Positions 25,136 to 33,247 are shown, counted from the first letter of the stretch. The stretch: DNA of 57,167 nucleotides from Bacillota bacterium (GCA_023409435.1 JAEYHP010000084.1:1-57167); one strand, 5' to 3'. Notes: generated by a model not told the origin, from the sequence alone. Program-made: numbers and translations.

Positions 25136-25843
25136 ATGGCGTATTGCGTCAATTGCGGCGTGGAACTCGAAAAAAGCCTGCAGAACTGCCCGCTTTGCGG
25201 CGTGGAGGCAATGAACCCCAAGGAGCCGTTCGATCCTTCCGTGCCCCGCCCGTACAGCGCGCGCATCGCAAGGATACAGGATCAGGTGGAACGCCGCTAT
25301 ACAGCCATCATCATCAGCGTGGCGCTGGCGCTTGCGGCCGTCATCTGCGTCATGGCCAACCTCGTATATGAGGACAGCTTTACCTGGTCCGTATACGTGG
25401 TGGCGAGCCTGGCGCTCTTATGGGTGCTTGCGGTATTCCCCTTCCTGCATCCTCGGCTGCATCCCGTGGTGATCGTGGCTCTGGACGTCTGCGCGTTGCT
25501 GTTATTTTTGAGCGTCATCAACCAGCAGGACCCGACATCGGATTGGTATACCCTCCTGGCGATGCCGCAGGTGCTGCTCTACGGCTTTCTTGCGCTTATC
25601 GTGGTGCTGCTGTGGCGCACATCCTTCGTGCGGGGCTGGCAGCGCGTCGGTGTGGCGATTATGGCGGCCGGCGTGGGCGTGATGGGCTTAGAGTGCCTGC
25701 TGGATCTTTACAACAACATGCAGGTGCAGCCCCAATGGTCCTGGTTCGTCATCATCCCGGCGTTTGCGATTGGGCTCATCCTGTTTTTGATCGAGCGCAA
25801 GCGCGAGGTCAAGGAAGAGATCATGAAGCGGCTCAGGGTATAG
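25136..25843 (+). CDS. Zinc-ribbon integral membrane protein (DUF6320-like)
   Basis: A 235-residue protein. The N-terminus is a rubredoxin-like zinc ribbon (MAYCVNCGVELEKSLQNCPLCG; Cys 4, 7, 18 and 21). A polar linker (about 25-60) leads to about six hydrophobic segments between residues 60 and 220, and a basic cytoplasmic tail (ERKREVKEEIMKRLRV). It resembles the family labelled DUF6320, which from memory is often found beside an esterase and an acyltransferase as here; I cannot verify that co-occurrence. A function in lipid or ester handling at the membrane is only inferred. AAGGAGA lies 8 bases upstream of ATG 25136. A long R-family repeat separates it from the acyltransferase gene. Confidence 0.75.
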   Translation: MAYCVNCGVELEKSLQNCPLCGVEAMNPKEPFDPSVPRPYSARIARIQDQVERRYTAIIISVALALAAVICVMANLVYEDSFTWSVYVVASLALLWVLAVFPFLHPRLHPVVIVALDVCALLLFLSVINQQDPTSDWYTLLAMPQVLLYGFLALIVVLLWRTSFVRGWQRVGVAIMAAGVGVMGLECLLDLYNNMQVQPQWSWFVIIPAFAIGLILFLIERKREVKEEIMKRLRV

Positions 25844-25920
25844 CGATTATTGTTTGCTAAAAACCTGTGCTTTTAGCATAGCGAGCATGTCAAGCCTCGC
25901 GCCCCCATTATGGCGTTCTT

Positions 25921-26038
25921 AAGGAAGGGGTGTGGGGAAATGCAGTTTCCCCACATTAAAAAATCTATCGCGACGGCCCGCAGGCCTAGTGTCCTTGGCG
26001 TCTCTCGCCGAGGACGCGGCGCCCTAAAGCGCCGATAC
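25921..26038 (-). repeat. Dispersed repeat family E, copy 2 (inverted)
   Basis: The reverse complement begins GGTATCGGCGCTTTAGGG, then GGCGAGAGACGCC, GGACACTAGGCCTGCGGGCC, GTCGCGATAGATTTTTTAA and a GGGGAAAC-TGC-ATTTCCCC hairpin. It is colinear with copy 1 at 8911-9028. The remaining gap up to 26158 carries no gene. Confidence 0.75.
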
Positions 26039-26158
26039 CTTCAAACTCCCCGCCCGCGTGTGAATGCAATGTGACAATGTGGTAACATAACCGCCCGCAT
26101 ACTTGAGATAAAATGCCGACAAGCTTAGAATAAAGAGGAAGACCAAAAGGAGAATCCA

Positions 26159-28162
26159 ATGCCCTTTCACGCGCTGCACCATTCCCGAGCTTTGCGCTTC
26201 CGTTCCCCGTTTGGGGCTGTTCCCGCGGGGGAGGCCGTTACGCTTCGCCTGTGGGTCGGCGCCCGGTATTTAAACGCTTCGGTTGCGCTTCGGATGTGGA
26301 TAAACGGCAAAGAGCGGCTTTTCCCCATGCAGGGTACTCCCGGCGACGGCGGGGTCTATTTTGAAGCCACGGTAAAGCTACAGGAACCCGGCCTTGCATG
26401 GTACTATTTCCGGGTCACCCCTCCCAACGGGAAAACGATGTTTTACGGAGGCGAAAGCGGGGAGGGCGCGCTGTATCCGCATGAACCGCCTGGGTATCAG
26501 ATCACCGTTTACGATCCAGGCTTCACGGTACCGCGCGCGTTTCGTGAAGGAATCATGTACCAAATATTCCCGGACCGGTTTTGCCGCAGCGAGCTGTTCC
26601 AAAACGGCACGCATCCCGGCGCCGCCTATCACCTGGCGTTGGGGCGGCGCGTGCATGTGCAGCAGGATTGGTCCGCCCGGCCCAAGCATTTGCCGGAGGA
26701 AGGGCAACAGGAGTACGAGCCCAACGATTTTTACTGCGGAGACCTGTACGGCGTCATTTCGGCGCTTCCCTACCTCAAATCCCTGCATGTGGATACGCTT
26801 TATTTGAACCCCGTGTTCGAAAGCGCCTCCAACCACAGGTACGATACGGCGGATTATAAACGGGTGGACCCGATACTCGGCGGAAACGAAGCACTTGCAG
26901 CGCTCGTCGAAGCCGCAAAAAAAGAAGGCATCCGCCTGATGCTCGACGGCGTGTTCTCCCACACGGGCGCGGACAGCGTGTATTTCAACAAATACGCGCG
27001 ATATCCAACGGTGGGCGCGTTCCAGGGCAAGGCATCCCCGTACCGCAGCTGGTACGATTTCCATCCCCGCCATGAGCATGGATACCGCTGCTGGTGGGGG
27101 TTTCCGGAACTGCCCGAGGTCAACGAACTGGATGAAAGCTATTCTGCGTTCATCGCCGGGGAAGGTGATTCCCTGCTTCATTACTGGGCGGAGCGCGGCG
27201 TCACAAACTGGCGGCTGGACGTCGCGGATGAACTGCCTGATGCGTTTATTGGTCTGCTGCGCACGCGGCTCAAGGCCATCGACCCAAACGGCGTGCTGCT
27301 GGGCGAGGTCTGGGAGGACGCTTCCAACAAGGTCTCCTACGGCGGGCTTCGCATGTATGTGGAGGGGCAAACGCTCGACTGCGCCATGGGGTATCCCTTC
27401 CGCGCCGCCGTGGCGGATTATCTGCTGGGCAGGTCGGACGCGTACGCGCTTAACCACGAATTGCAGATGTTGCGGGAGCATTACCCCAAGCCGTTTTACT
27501 ACGCCCAGATGAACCTGATTTCTACCCACGATACCGTGCGGGCGCTCACCATGCTGGGCGGAGCACCCGACCGGGACGCGCTCACACGCGAGGCACAGGC
27601 GGATTTTATCCTCACGCCGGAGGCCCATGCGCTCGGGCGCGTGCGGCTGATGCTGGCCACGGCCATACAGATGGCGCTGCCCGGCGTACCCTCCATCTAT
27701 TACGGGGATGAGGCGGGCGTGGTTGGCATGGCAGATCCGTTCAACCGCGCGGCCTACCCCTGGGGAAAGGAAGATGCGGAGCTGCTGGAATTTTTCCGCG
27801 CACTCACCGCGGTCCGTTCTGAAAATCCGGCGCTGCGGGCGGGCTACTGCCGCATGGGCGCCGTGAACGCAGACGTGTTCGCCATACTGCGCTACACTTC
27901 TTCCGGGCGGGACGCGTTTTTAGAAAAAGCGCCGGAGACTGCGGTATTGCTGCTGTGCAACCGCTCCCCGGAACCGCAGCAGATCGTGTTCGACGCCTTA
28001 TCCCTTTCGGAAGGGCCGGACGCAGACGTTCCCTGTAGACTAAACGGCGTATTCCACGACGCGCTGACCTATCAGGAGTGGACGTTCTCCGACGATACGC
28101 TTGCAGCCTTGCTTCCGCCTTACGGCATGCTGCTGCTGGAAAAGAGCGATAAGAGTGCATAA
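26159..28162 (+). CDS. GH13 alpha-glycosidase (neopullulanase/cyclomaltodextrinase-like)
   Basis: A 667-residue intracellular alpha-amylase-family enzyme that hydrolyses maltodextrins, cyclodextrins or pullulan fragments. An N-terminal beta-sandwich of about 125 residues (CBM34-like) precedes the (beta/alpha)8 barrel, which opens with FREGIMYQIFPDRFCRS. Conserved regions appear in order: LDGVFSHTG (region I), WRLDVADE with the nucleophile Asp about residue 355 (II), LLGEVWEDA with the acid Glu about 383 (III), and LISTHDT with the third acid Asp about 457 (IV). A C-terminal beta domain follows. No signal peptide is present. ATG 26159 follows AAAGGAG. It is monocistronic, bordered by an E repeat upstream and an R repeat downstream. 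Confidence 0.9.
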   Translation: MPFHALHHSRALRFRSPFGAVPAGEAVTLRLWVGARYLNASVALRMWINGKERLFPMQGTPGDGGVYFEATVKLQEPGLAWYYFRVTPPNGKTMFYGGESGEGALYPHEPPGYQITVYDPGFTVPRAFREGIMYQIFPDRFCRSELFQNGTHPGAAYHLALGRRVHVQQDWSARPKHLPEEGQQEYEPNDFYCGDLYGVISALPYLKSLHVDTLYLNPVFESASNHRYDTADYKRVDPILGGNEALAALVEAAKKEGIRLMLDGVFSHTGADSVYFNKYARYPTVGAFQGKASPYRSWYDFHPRHEHGYRCWWGFPELPEVNELDESYSAFIAGEGDSLLHYWAERGVTNWRLDVADELPDAFIGLLRTRLKAIDPNGVLLGEVWEDASNKVSYGGLRMYVEGQTLDCAMGYPFRAAVADYLLGRSDAYALNHELQMLREHYPKPFYYAQMNLISTHDTVRALTMLGGAPDRDALTREAQADFILTPEAHALGRVRLMLATAIQMALPGVPSIYYGDEAGVVGMADPFNRAAYPWGKEDAELLEFFRALTAVRSENPALRAGYCRMGAVNADVFAILRYTSSGRDAFLEKAPETAVLLLCNRSPEPQQIVFDALSLSEGPDADVPCRLNGVFHDALTYQEWTFSDDTLAALLPPYGMLLLEKSDKSA

Positions 28163-28175
28163 GGCATAAAAGGAG

Positions 28176-28318
28176 TACGTTGAGGGCGCTGCCCTCAAAC
28201 ACCCGCTTAGGGCCGTAACGGCCCTAAGAACCCTCCCTGAAACACCTTTTAGGATGTTGGATTCCCAAGGGACGTGTCCCTTGGGTGGGGGTTCGGGGGC
28301 AAAGCCCCTGAAAAAAGG
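28176..28318 (-). repeat. Dispersed repeat family R, copy 3 (inverted, rearranged)
   Basis: On the minus strand it reads from CAGGGGCTTTGCCCC and the CCCAAGGGAC/GTCCCTTGGG hairpin through AGGGTTCTTAGGGCCG and GGCCCTAAGCGGGTG to GAGGGCAGCGCCCTCAACGT. It lacks the CCGATCC hairpin and the GCCGCC module but keeps the common ends. Confidence 0.75.
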
Positions 28319-28431
28319 TTTGTCAATGTTCTGCCCGCTAATAAAGCCCGCAGGATTTATTGCGAGCTAAGCAATTTTCTCATGCGCTGCGTTAAATATG
28401 CGTATGTTGTGGTATTATAAGGAGAGTGCCT

Positions 28432-28854
28432 ATGTTTCAGGGACGTTACGGAAACGATCATCTCAACCGCGCATTAAGCGTCGCGGCGATCATACTCGTA
28501 CTGATCGGGATGTTTCTGCCCAGGTACAGCATCGTGGGGCTGGCGTTTTCCGCCATATCCGCTGTGCTCATCGTATGGATGATTGTCAGGATGTTCTCAC
28601 GGAACTTCTCGGCGCGGGCTGCGGAAAACGCAAAGTTTCTGGCCTGGTGGGTGCCGTTCAAAAACAAATTCCGGGCGTTTTTCAGCAGGAATTCTGCGCG
28701 CACGGCGGGCCACAACCCCACGTTTGAGGAGCGGCGCAAGTTTAAGTACTTTATTTGCACCCAGTGCGCGCAGCGCTTGAGGGTGCCGCGCGGCAAGGGA
28801 AAGCTCAGGGTGACCTGTACGCGCTGCGGCAACAAATTCGAAATCAAAAGCTGA
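28432..28854 (+). CDS. Small membrane protein with C-terminal zinc ribbon
   Basis: A 140-residue protein. Two hydrophobic segments (about 14-31 and 33-52) form a hairpin anchor. A basic linker follows, and the C-terminal 35 residues hold a zinc ribbon (FICTQCAQRLRVPRGKGKLR then VTCTRCGNKFEIKS) with two CxxC pairs. Such ribbons bind zinc and often RNA, DNA or protein partners; function is unknown. ATG 28432 is chosen because GGAGA lies 8 bases upstream; the GTG two codons earlier is too close. It heads a same-strand run of small redox-type genes (DUF1858, rubredoxin, Rrf2). Confidence 0.72.
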   Translation: MFQGRYGNDHLNRALSVAAIILVLIGMFLPRYSIVGLAFSAISAVLIVWMIVRMFSRNFSARAAENAKFLAWWVPFKNKFRAFFSRNSARTAGHNPTFEERRKFKYFICTQCAQRLRVPRGKGKLRVTCTRCGNKFEIKS

Positions 28855-28878
28855 GGCTTATAACAGGAGGAACCGATC

Positions 28879-29094
28879 ATGCAGGTAAATAAGGATATGA
28901 CAATCGCCGAGATCATTGAAATGGATCAGAGCATCGCGAACATACTGATGGCTTCGGGCATGCATTGCTTGGGCTGCATCATGGCCCACGGCGAGGACCT
29001 TGGCCAAGCGTGCGCCGTCCACGGCATCGATGCGGACGACATGGTGAAGCGCATCAACGAGCACCTGGCGTCAAAAAGCGTCCAGAACGCATAA
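28879..29094 (+). CDS. DUF1858 (hybrid-cluster-protein-associated redox disulfide) domain protein
   Basis: A 71-residue stand-alone DUF1858 domain. The family pattern is clear: an MTIAEIIEMDQSIANILMASGMHCLGCIMAHGEDL-like run with a CxxC disulfide (residues 30 and 33), then a short helix (LGQACAVHGIDADDMVKRINEHL). These small proteins are proposed to carry a redox-active disulfide near hybrid-cluster or other iron-sulfur proteins in anaerobes. AGGAGGA precedes ATG 28879. The gene lies 24 bases after the zinc-ribbon gene and 93 bases before the rubredoxin gene, suggesting shared transcription. Confidence 0.85.
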   Translation: MQVNKDMTIAEIIEMDQSIANILMASGMHCLGCIMAHGEDLGQACAVHGIDADDMVKRINEHLASKSVQNA

Positions 29095-29187
29095 CAAAAA
29101 CGGACGTTATGCTTCCGCCCTCTCTGGGGCGGCAGAACGCCCTGTTTAAGTTTACCGATGGAGCCTAAAAAATAAAGGAGGTATCGT

Positions 29188-29343
29188 ATGGTTTACGTCT
29201 GTTCCGTTTGTGGCTATGAGTATGATCCCGCCGTTGGCGATCCGGATGGCGGCATCGCGCCCGGCACCCCGTTTGAAGATCTCCCCGATGATTGGGTATG
29301 CCCCGTTTGCGGCGTAGGCAAGGATATGTTCAACCCCGCATAA
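29188..29343 (+). CDS. Rubredoxin
   Basis: A 51-residue one-iron electron carrier. It has the two cysteine pairs of a classical rubredoxin: YVCSVCGYEYD (Cys 5 and 8) and WVCPVCGVGKD (Cys 38 and 41), with the usual GDPDGGIAPGTPFEDLPDDW loop between. It shuttles electrons at low potential, for example to rubrerythrin or superoxide reductase, none of which is in this window. AAGGAGG lies 7 bases upstream of ATG 29188. Confidence 0.96.
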   Translation: MVYVCSVCGYEYDPAVGDPDGGIAPGTPFEDLPDDWVCPVCGVGKDMFNPA

Positions 29344-29365
29344 CAAGCAATCATTTTTGAAAAAC

Positions 29366-29396
29366 TGCCTGCATTTTTTTGCGGGCGTTTTTTTTA
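29366..29396 (+). terminator. Terminator after the rubredoxin gene
   Basis: GCCTGC and GCGGGC pair across a T-rich loop and are followed by TTTTTTTTAT. The stem is short, but the U-tract is long. Confidence 0.65.
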
Positions 29397-29472
29397 TAAA
29401 ATCCCCAAACTCTGTACCCTGTCGTTGTTTTCATAGTAGAATGGTGGTATATTAGTAAAAAGAGGTGATCAT

Positions 29473-29910
29473 ATGAAGATTTCTGCAAAAGGCAGATATG
29501 CGCTGCGTATGATGCTGGATATCGCCATGAACAATACCGGAGACTGGGTCTCGTTAAAGGATATCTCGCGCAGGCAGGGGATATCCGTGAAATACCTGGA
29601 ACAAATCGTCACCGCGCTGACCCGGGCGGGCTTGCTGCGCAGCAGCCGCGGGCCCATGGGCGGGTACATGCTTGCAAAAAGCGCCACCCAGTACACGATA
29701 GGGAGCATACTCCGCGTGGTGGAAGGCGATCTTGTGCCCGTGGCCTGTATGGAGGATGCGGAAAACCAGTGTCCCCGCAAGGGCAGCTGCCCCACATTGC
29801 CGTTCTGGGAAGGGCTCAATAAGGTCATACAGGATTATCTGGAAAGCAAGACCCTGCAGGACCTTGCGGATGAACATGCGCAGAACATGGGGTGGGATTT
29901 TTCCATCTGA
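29473..29910 (+). CDS. Rrf2 family transcriptional regulator (IscR/CymR-like)
   Basis: A 145-residue DNA-binding repressor. The winged helix-turn-helix is typical (MKISAKGRYALRMMLDIA..., then VSLKDISRRQGISVKYLEQIV and RSSRGPMGGYML). Three cysteines lie in CMEDAENQCPRKGSC (about residues 93, 101 and 107), the arrangement that holds a 2Fe-2S cluster in IscR-like members. It likely senses iron-sulfur status, oxygen or cysteine supply. GAGGTGAT precedes ATG 29473. The adjacent redox genes are plausible targets, but I see no operator that I can assign with confidence. Confidence 0.88.
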   Translation: MKISAKGRYALRMMLDIAMNNTGDWVSLKDISRRQGISVKYLEQIVTALTRAGLLRSSRGPMGGYMLAKSATQYTIGSILRVVEGDLVPVACMEDAENQCPRKGSCPTLPFWEGLNKVIQDYLESKTLQDLADEHAQNMGWDFSI

Positions 29911-29941
29911 ACCTTGCCTTAGAGAATTGCGGGCGTGAACG

Positions 29942-30574
29942 CTAAAAATCAAGCGGAGCATCGCCCTTTTTCTTTCGCGGCGTCACGGTGGTTTCGGAGC
30001 GGGAGCGCTTGCCCGCATGTTTGACGGGCGGGTATTGCAGCACATCCCTTTCATCCACTCCATATTTGTCCAGCAACAGGTCAAAGAGCGCGGCGCAGGC
30101 CTGCGCGTCATAAAGCGCGTTGTGGTGGCGCACAAGCGGCAGCATCAACCCTTCGCACAGCGTGTTGAGCCGGTGGTTGCCGAAGCGCTCTTTTTCGATA
30201 TGCCGCCGGGCAAGGCGGCACGTGCAGATATAGGAAAACACAGGCGCGGGCAGTTCGTAGCGTAAAAGCGTGCGGCTGATCACGGAAAGGTCGAACGTTG
30301 CGCTGTGCGCAAGCACGGGCATGCGGAGCGCATAGGGCGCGATCTGTTCCCACACTTCCGGGAATGTCGGCGCATCGTATACCATGGAGGGCGTAATGCC
30401 GTGGATGTCAATGTTAAACGGGTCGAAATACGTTTCCGGGTTCACAAGGTATTCCCGCTCGAATACGGTCTGCCCGTACTCCTTATACACCACGCCGATG
30501 GAGCAGAGCGCGTCTGAACGCGCGTTGGGCGTTTCCACGTCCAGCGCCAGGTAGGATACGATATCGAGTCCCAT
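29942..30574 (-). CDS. DnaQ-like 3'-5' exonuclease (DEDD family)
   Basis: A 210-residue exonuclease-domain protein. Exo I is ALDVET (Asp and Glu), Exo II is in LAHSATFDLSVISRTL, and Exo III is HNALYDAQACA with H-x4-D, making it a DEDDh enzyme like the DNA polymerase III epsilon subunit. A basic C-terminal tail (KHAGKRSRSETTVTPRKKK) may bind nucleic acid. It probably trims DNA or RNA 3' ends, or proofreads; as a stand-alone protein its role is uncertain. ATG 30574 follows AAAGGAGC; seven more N-terminal residues would be needed for the next start and have no better signal. It is convergent with the Rrf2 gene. Confidence 0.85.
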   Translation of the reverse strand: MGLDIVSYLALDVETPNARSDALCSIGVVYKEYGQTVFEREYLVNPETYFDPFNIDIHGITPSMVYDAPTFPEVWEQIAPYALRMPVLAHSATFDLSVISRTLLRYELPAPVFSYICTCRLARRHIEKERFGNHRLNTLCEGLMLPLVRHHNALYDAQACAALFDLLLDKYGVDERDVLQYPPVKHAGKRSRSETTVTPRKKKGDAPLDF

Positions 30575-30716
30575 TGCCCCGCTCCTTTTCAGCATTTAGG
30601 TATCATGCGCCGATGCTTTGCGCATCATAGGCCTGATTCAGAGTATACCACAGGCCGCAAACACGGCGCAAACGCGCCTTACTGCATAAAAATTCAATCA
30701 GAAAGGATGTGCGATA

Positions 30717-30971
30717 TTGGAAAAGTTCGTCCCCAAACAGAAGCTCGGCAAAAAGGCAAAACGCGCGCTAAACAGCACGCAGCGAACCACATGGGGCACG
30801 TTCAGCCCCGTGACCCGAAAAGCGAAAAACCCAAAAGCATATGACCGCAAAAAGCCTCCGCTGGATCAGGATCCGACGGAGGTTTTTTTATTGAAATATT
30901 CAATATCTAATTGGTACTTGGGATGTCTGGATATCTTCTGGCCCACATCTATTATAACCTTTGTCTCTTAA
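30717..30971 (+). CDS. Small basic conserved-looking protein; C-terminus runs into an inserted segment
   Basis: The first 44 codons (TTG start at 30717, AAAGGA 11 bases upstream) encode a short basic protein, EKFVPKQKLGKKAKRALNST then FSPVTRKAKNPKAYDRKK. It resembles small lysine-rich Firmicute proteins with a W-x-SPVTRK-like core; function is unknown. The frame has no stop where the terminator hairpin starts. It reads through that hairpin (PPLDQDP) and 70 bases into the 3' end of the antisense DUF2971 gene, ending at 30971. Because the same hairpin recurs at 31954 without that downstream sequence, the last 27 or so residues are probably an artefact of the insertion. The original C-terminus is unclear. 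Confidence 0.55.
   Translation: MEKFVPKQKLGKKAKRALNSTQRTTWGTFSPVTRKAKNPKAYDRKKPPLDQDPTEVFLLKYSISNWYLGCLDIFWPTSIITFVS
30848..30890 (+). terminator. Terminator, copy 1 of a duplicated 43-base segment
   Basis: AAAAAGCCTCCG-CTGGATCAGGATC-CGACGGAGGTTTTTTT. An almost identical segment lies at 31954-31999, with one extra G and one base difference in the arm. The two flank the AT-rich DUF2971 gene. Confidence 0.85.
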
Positions 30972-31877
30972 AAATGAATATAATAGCTCTTTAGCTGAAT
31001 TGGGCTCAATAAAAGGTCCAATGGTAGTTCCGGTGAGCCAGGCCTTGTTCTTTAAAATCACATCAACATAGGGGATAATTAATCCTTCCTTTGTTTTATA
31101 TTTTATAGTATGAGGCGTATAGTTGTCTGCTTTGACAGGCACTTCCTGGGGAACATATAATATTGCTCTTATTTCCTTTTCCGGTTCAAAGTAATGACTT
31201 TTATATTGCAACTTTAACTTGGTAAGACAGCTTCGAATTATATTCTTTACACGCGAAGTTGCTTCAGAAGTCAAAAAAATATATGGTTGGAAATCCAGTA
31301 TCATTTTAGAAATAATACTTTTGTTGTCGGCTGTAGCGTATTTTACTTTGTGAAGCTCAATCTCTTTGACGCGCATTTTAAGCGTGCCTTTAAAAAAATC
31401 CTCAAACACATGGCTACAAAATTTAATGCAATAACCTTGTCCCCGATTATTTTTTGAATAATAGCGCCACATAGGTAAAGAATCAGGGTCAGATGAAAAG
31501 CAACATACATATGGCGTATATTTAACTGGCGTTAAAGTAGGGATATCTTCATGAGATGCATAGTAAACAAAGGGCATTGTTTCTTGAGCACTAAGATTGA
31601 AAATTTCATCAAAATACTTTTGATCTATATCACCTTTTTTTAGTAGTTCGTTGCAAGCTTCAGTATAATGTTGAGCCAGCAGTTTACTCTCGGATAGATC
31701 GTTGAGACAGTCCATTCTGGTGAAATGTAAATGTATACCATCCGGATTGTCGAGGATACCTAATAATCCTTCGGGGGAGGTGTAATGAAACAAATTTAGT
31801 GTTGAAATTGGTTTTAGGGAAGATTCAAATTGGGCATATTGAGTAGCCAGGGTAAGAAACATCTCTGATTCATTCAT
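30900..31877 (-). CDS. DUF2971 family protein (AT-rich, probably acquired)
   Basis: A 325-residue protein of the DUF2971 family, whose function is not established; members are often found in accessory regions. Family marks are LFHYTSPEGLLGIL, FTRMDCLNDLSES, the central PYVCCFSSDPDSLPMWRYYSKNNRGQGYCIKF, and a C-terminal EDIQTSQVPIRY. The DNA is visibly AT-rich compared with both neighbours and uses codons such as AAT, TTT and ATA much more. It is flanked by direct repeats of one terminator sequence. A GGGGG box precedes ATG 31877. A role in defence or as a toxin-like enzyme is conceivable for such an isolated accessory gene, but nothing in the sequence proves it. Confidence 0.85.
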   Translation of the reverse strand: MNESEMFLTLATQYAQFESSLKPISTLNLFHYTSPEGLLGILDNPDGIHLHFTRMDCLNDLSESKLLAQHYTEACNELLKKGDIDQKYFDEIFNLSAQETMPFVYYASHEDIPTLTPVKYTPYVCCFSSDPDSLPMWRYYSKNNRGQGYCIKFCSHVFEDFFKGTLKMRVKEIELHKVKYATADNKSIISKMILDFQPYIFLTSEATSRVKNIIRSCLTKLKLQYKSHYFEPEKEIRAILYVPQEVPVKADNYTPHTIKYKTKEGLIIPYVDVILKNKAWLTGTTIGPFIEPNSAKELLYSFLRDKGYNRCGPEDIQTSQVPIRY

Positions 31878-31953
31878 GATGTAACCCCCTAAATGTGATT
31901 TGAGGCAAGGTTAATTTGCTAGAGTATATCATATTTGCTTTAAAAGGTGCATA

Positions 31954-31999
31954 CCAAAAAGCCTCCGCTGGATCAGGATCCGGACGGAGGCTTTTTTTT
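31954..31999. terminator. Terminator, copy 2 of the duplicated segment
   Basis: AAAAAGCCTCCG-CTGGATCAGGATCCG-GACGGAGGCTTTTTTTT, 46 bases, matching 30848-30890 in the same orientation. It lies just downstream of the histidine kinase stop codon (minus strand) and would serve both directions. Confidence 0.85.
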
Positions 32000-32002
32000 G
32001 CC

Positions 32003-33247
32003 CTATCGGAACGTTATTATAAACCGTGTGTATTGCCCCACTTCGCTTTCGGCGCGGATTTCCCCGCCGTGCGCCACTACGATCGCCCGGGCGATCGCCA
32101 GCCCCAGCCCATATCCTCCACTATCCCGTGCGCGGGCGCTGTCCGCACGGTAGAACCGGTCAAACAGGTGCTGCAGATGCGCAGGCTCGATGCCTGCGCC
32201 GGTGTTTTCCACCATAAGTACGGCGGCGTCCCGCCCGTTTTGCAGCGTCACCTTCACATGTCCGCCGCGCGGCGTATGGCGGCAGGCGTTGTCCAGGAGA
32301 ATACCCAACAGTTTATCCAGGGAGATCGCATCGCCCTCTATCCGGATGCCGGGCACAATAGAAGTTTCCAGTGTCAGTCCCTGTTCGTAAAGAAGCGCAT
32401 CAAAGGAAAGCAGTTGCCCCTCTACAAGCGCGCTCAGGTTTGTTTGCGTATACACGGCGCGGGAGCGCGCCTCATCCAGCCGCGCAAGTTCCAGCATATC
32501 TGCAATCAGGTTGGCCATGCGCATTTCCTGCTCCTCCATGGCACGCAGATATTTTTGCTGCGGCGCAGGCTCCGGAAGCGAGTCTTTCAACAGTGATAAA
32601 TTCGCGTTGAGTATGGCGAGCGGAGTCTTCAACTCATGGGAGGCGTCCGCCACAAACGCGCGCTGCCTTGTAAACGCCTGCTGCACGGGCTGCACCGCGC
32701 GGCCAGCAAGGTACATGCTGAGCCCCCACAGCGCCAAAAGGCTCAACGATCCAGCACCCAGGCAAATGAATACGGCGTTGCGCATCATTTCCCGCTGGGA
32801 GCTCAGATCCGAAAATGCGAACTTGCGCGTGGAGCCGATTTCCCGTATGCCGTATGCGAATGCATATTCGCCAAACGTGATCTCGCCGCTGCGCTTTCCC
32901 TGGGAAAGCGCAAGAGCTTTCATTTGCTCCACCGTTTCTTTGGAAAGCTCGGGCGGGTTGGTCTGGCGCAGGATGTCCCCATCCTCATCGTATTCGATCA
33001 ACACGCCGCCAAACAGCGGGCGCATGCCCGGTCCGCCCTGCATGCGTGCGCTCAACATGCGGTCAAGGGTCTCCTGCGTGATACGCCTGTCCTGCGCGCT
33101 AAGCAAAATAAGCAAAGTGGCGATAACGCCGGCCAGTACGCCGGTCAGCAACGCCATATTGATGCGCACCATACGTGCCCGCAGCTTTTGTACCGCTGCG
33201 TCCTCCGTTGAGATTGCGGTCTTTTGCCGCTTTTCTTTGCGCATCAT
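32003..33247 (-). CDS. Sensor histidine kinase
   Basis: A 414-residue membrane kinase partnered with the OmpR-type regulator next to it. Two membrane spans (about 29-50 and 158-180) enclose an extracellular loop of roughly 107 residues, which contains a short beta-rich region (GVLIEYDEDGDILR, FGEYAFAYGI). The phosphorylated His204 lies in DASHELKTPL. The ATPase domain has DNACRHTPRGG (N box), VENTGAGI and YGLGLAIARAIVVAHGG (G boxes). There is no HAMP domain of normal length. The start overlaps the regulator stop by 4 bases (ATGA), so the two are translationally coupled. It probably senses envelope damage or a peptide compound handled by the divergent exporter. Confidence 0.92.
   Translation of the reverse strand: MMRKEKRQKTAISTEDAAVQKLRARMVRINMALLTGVLAGVIATLLILLSAQDRRITQETLDRMLSARMQGGPGMRPLFGGVLIEYDEDGDILRQTNPPELSKETVEQMKALALSQGKRSGEITFGEYAFAYGIREIGSTRKFAFSDLSSQREMMRNAVFICLGAGSLSLLALWGLSMYLAGRAVQPVQQAFTRQRAFVADASHELKTPLAILNANLSLLKDSLPEPAPQQKYLRAMEEQEMRMANLIADMLELARLDEARSRAVYTQTNLSALVEGQLLSFDALLYEQGLTLETSIVPGIRIEGDAISLDKLLGILLDNACRHTPRGGHVKVTLQNGRDAAVLMVENTGAGIEPAHLQHLFDRFYRADSARARDSGGYGLGLAIARAIVVAHGGEIRAESEVGQYTRFIITFR

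Noticed and set aside
26378..27628. Long minus-strand frame opposite the GH13 gene
   Set aside because: GC-rich shadow frame with no ribosome box or known domain.
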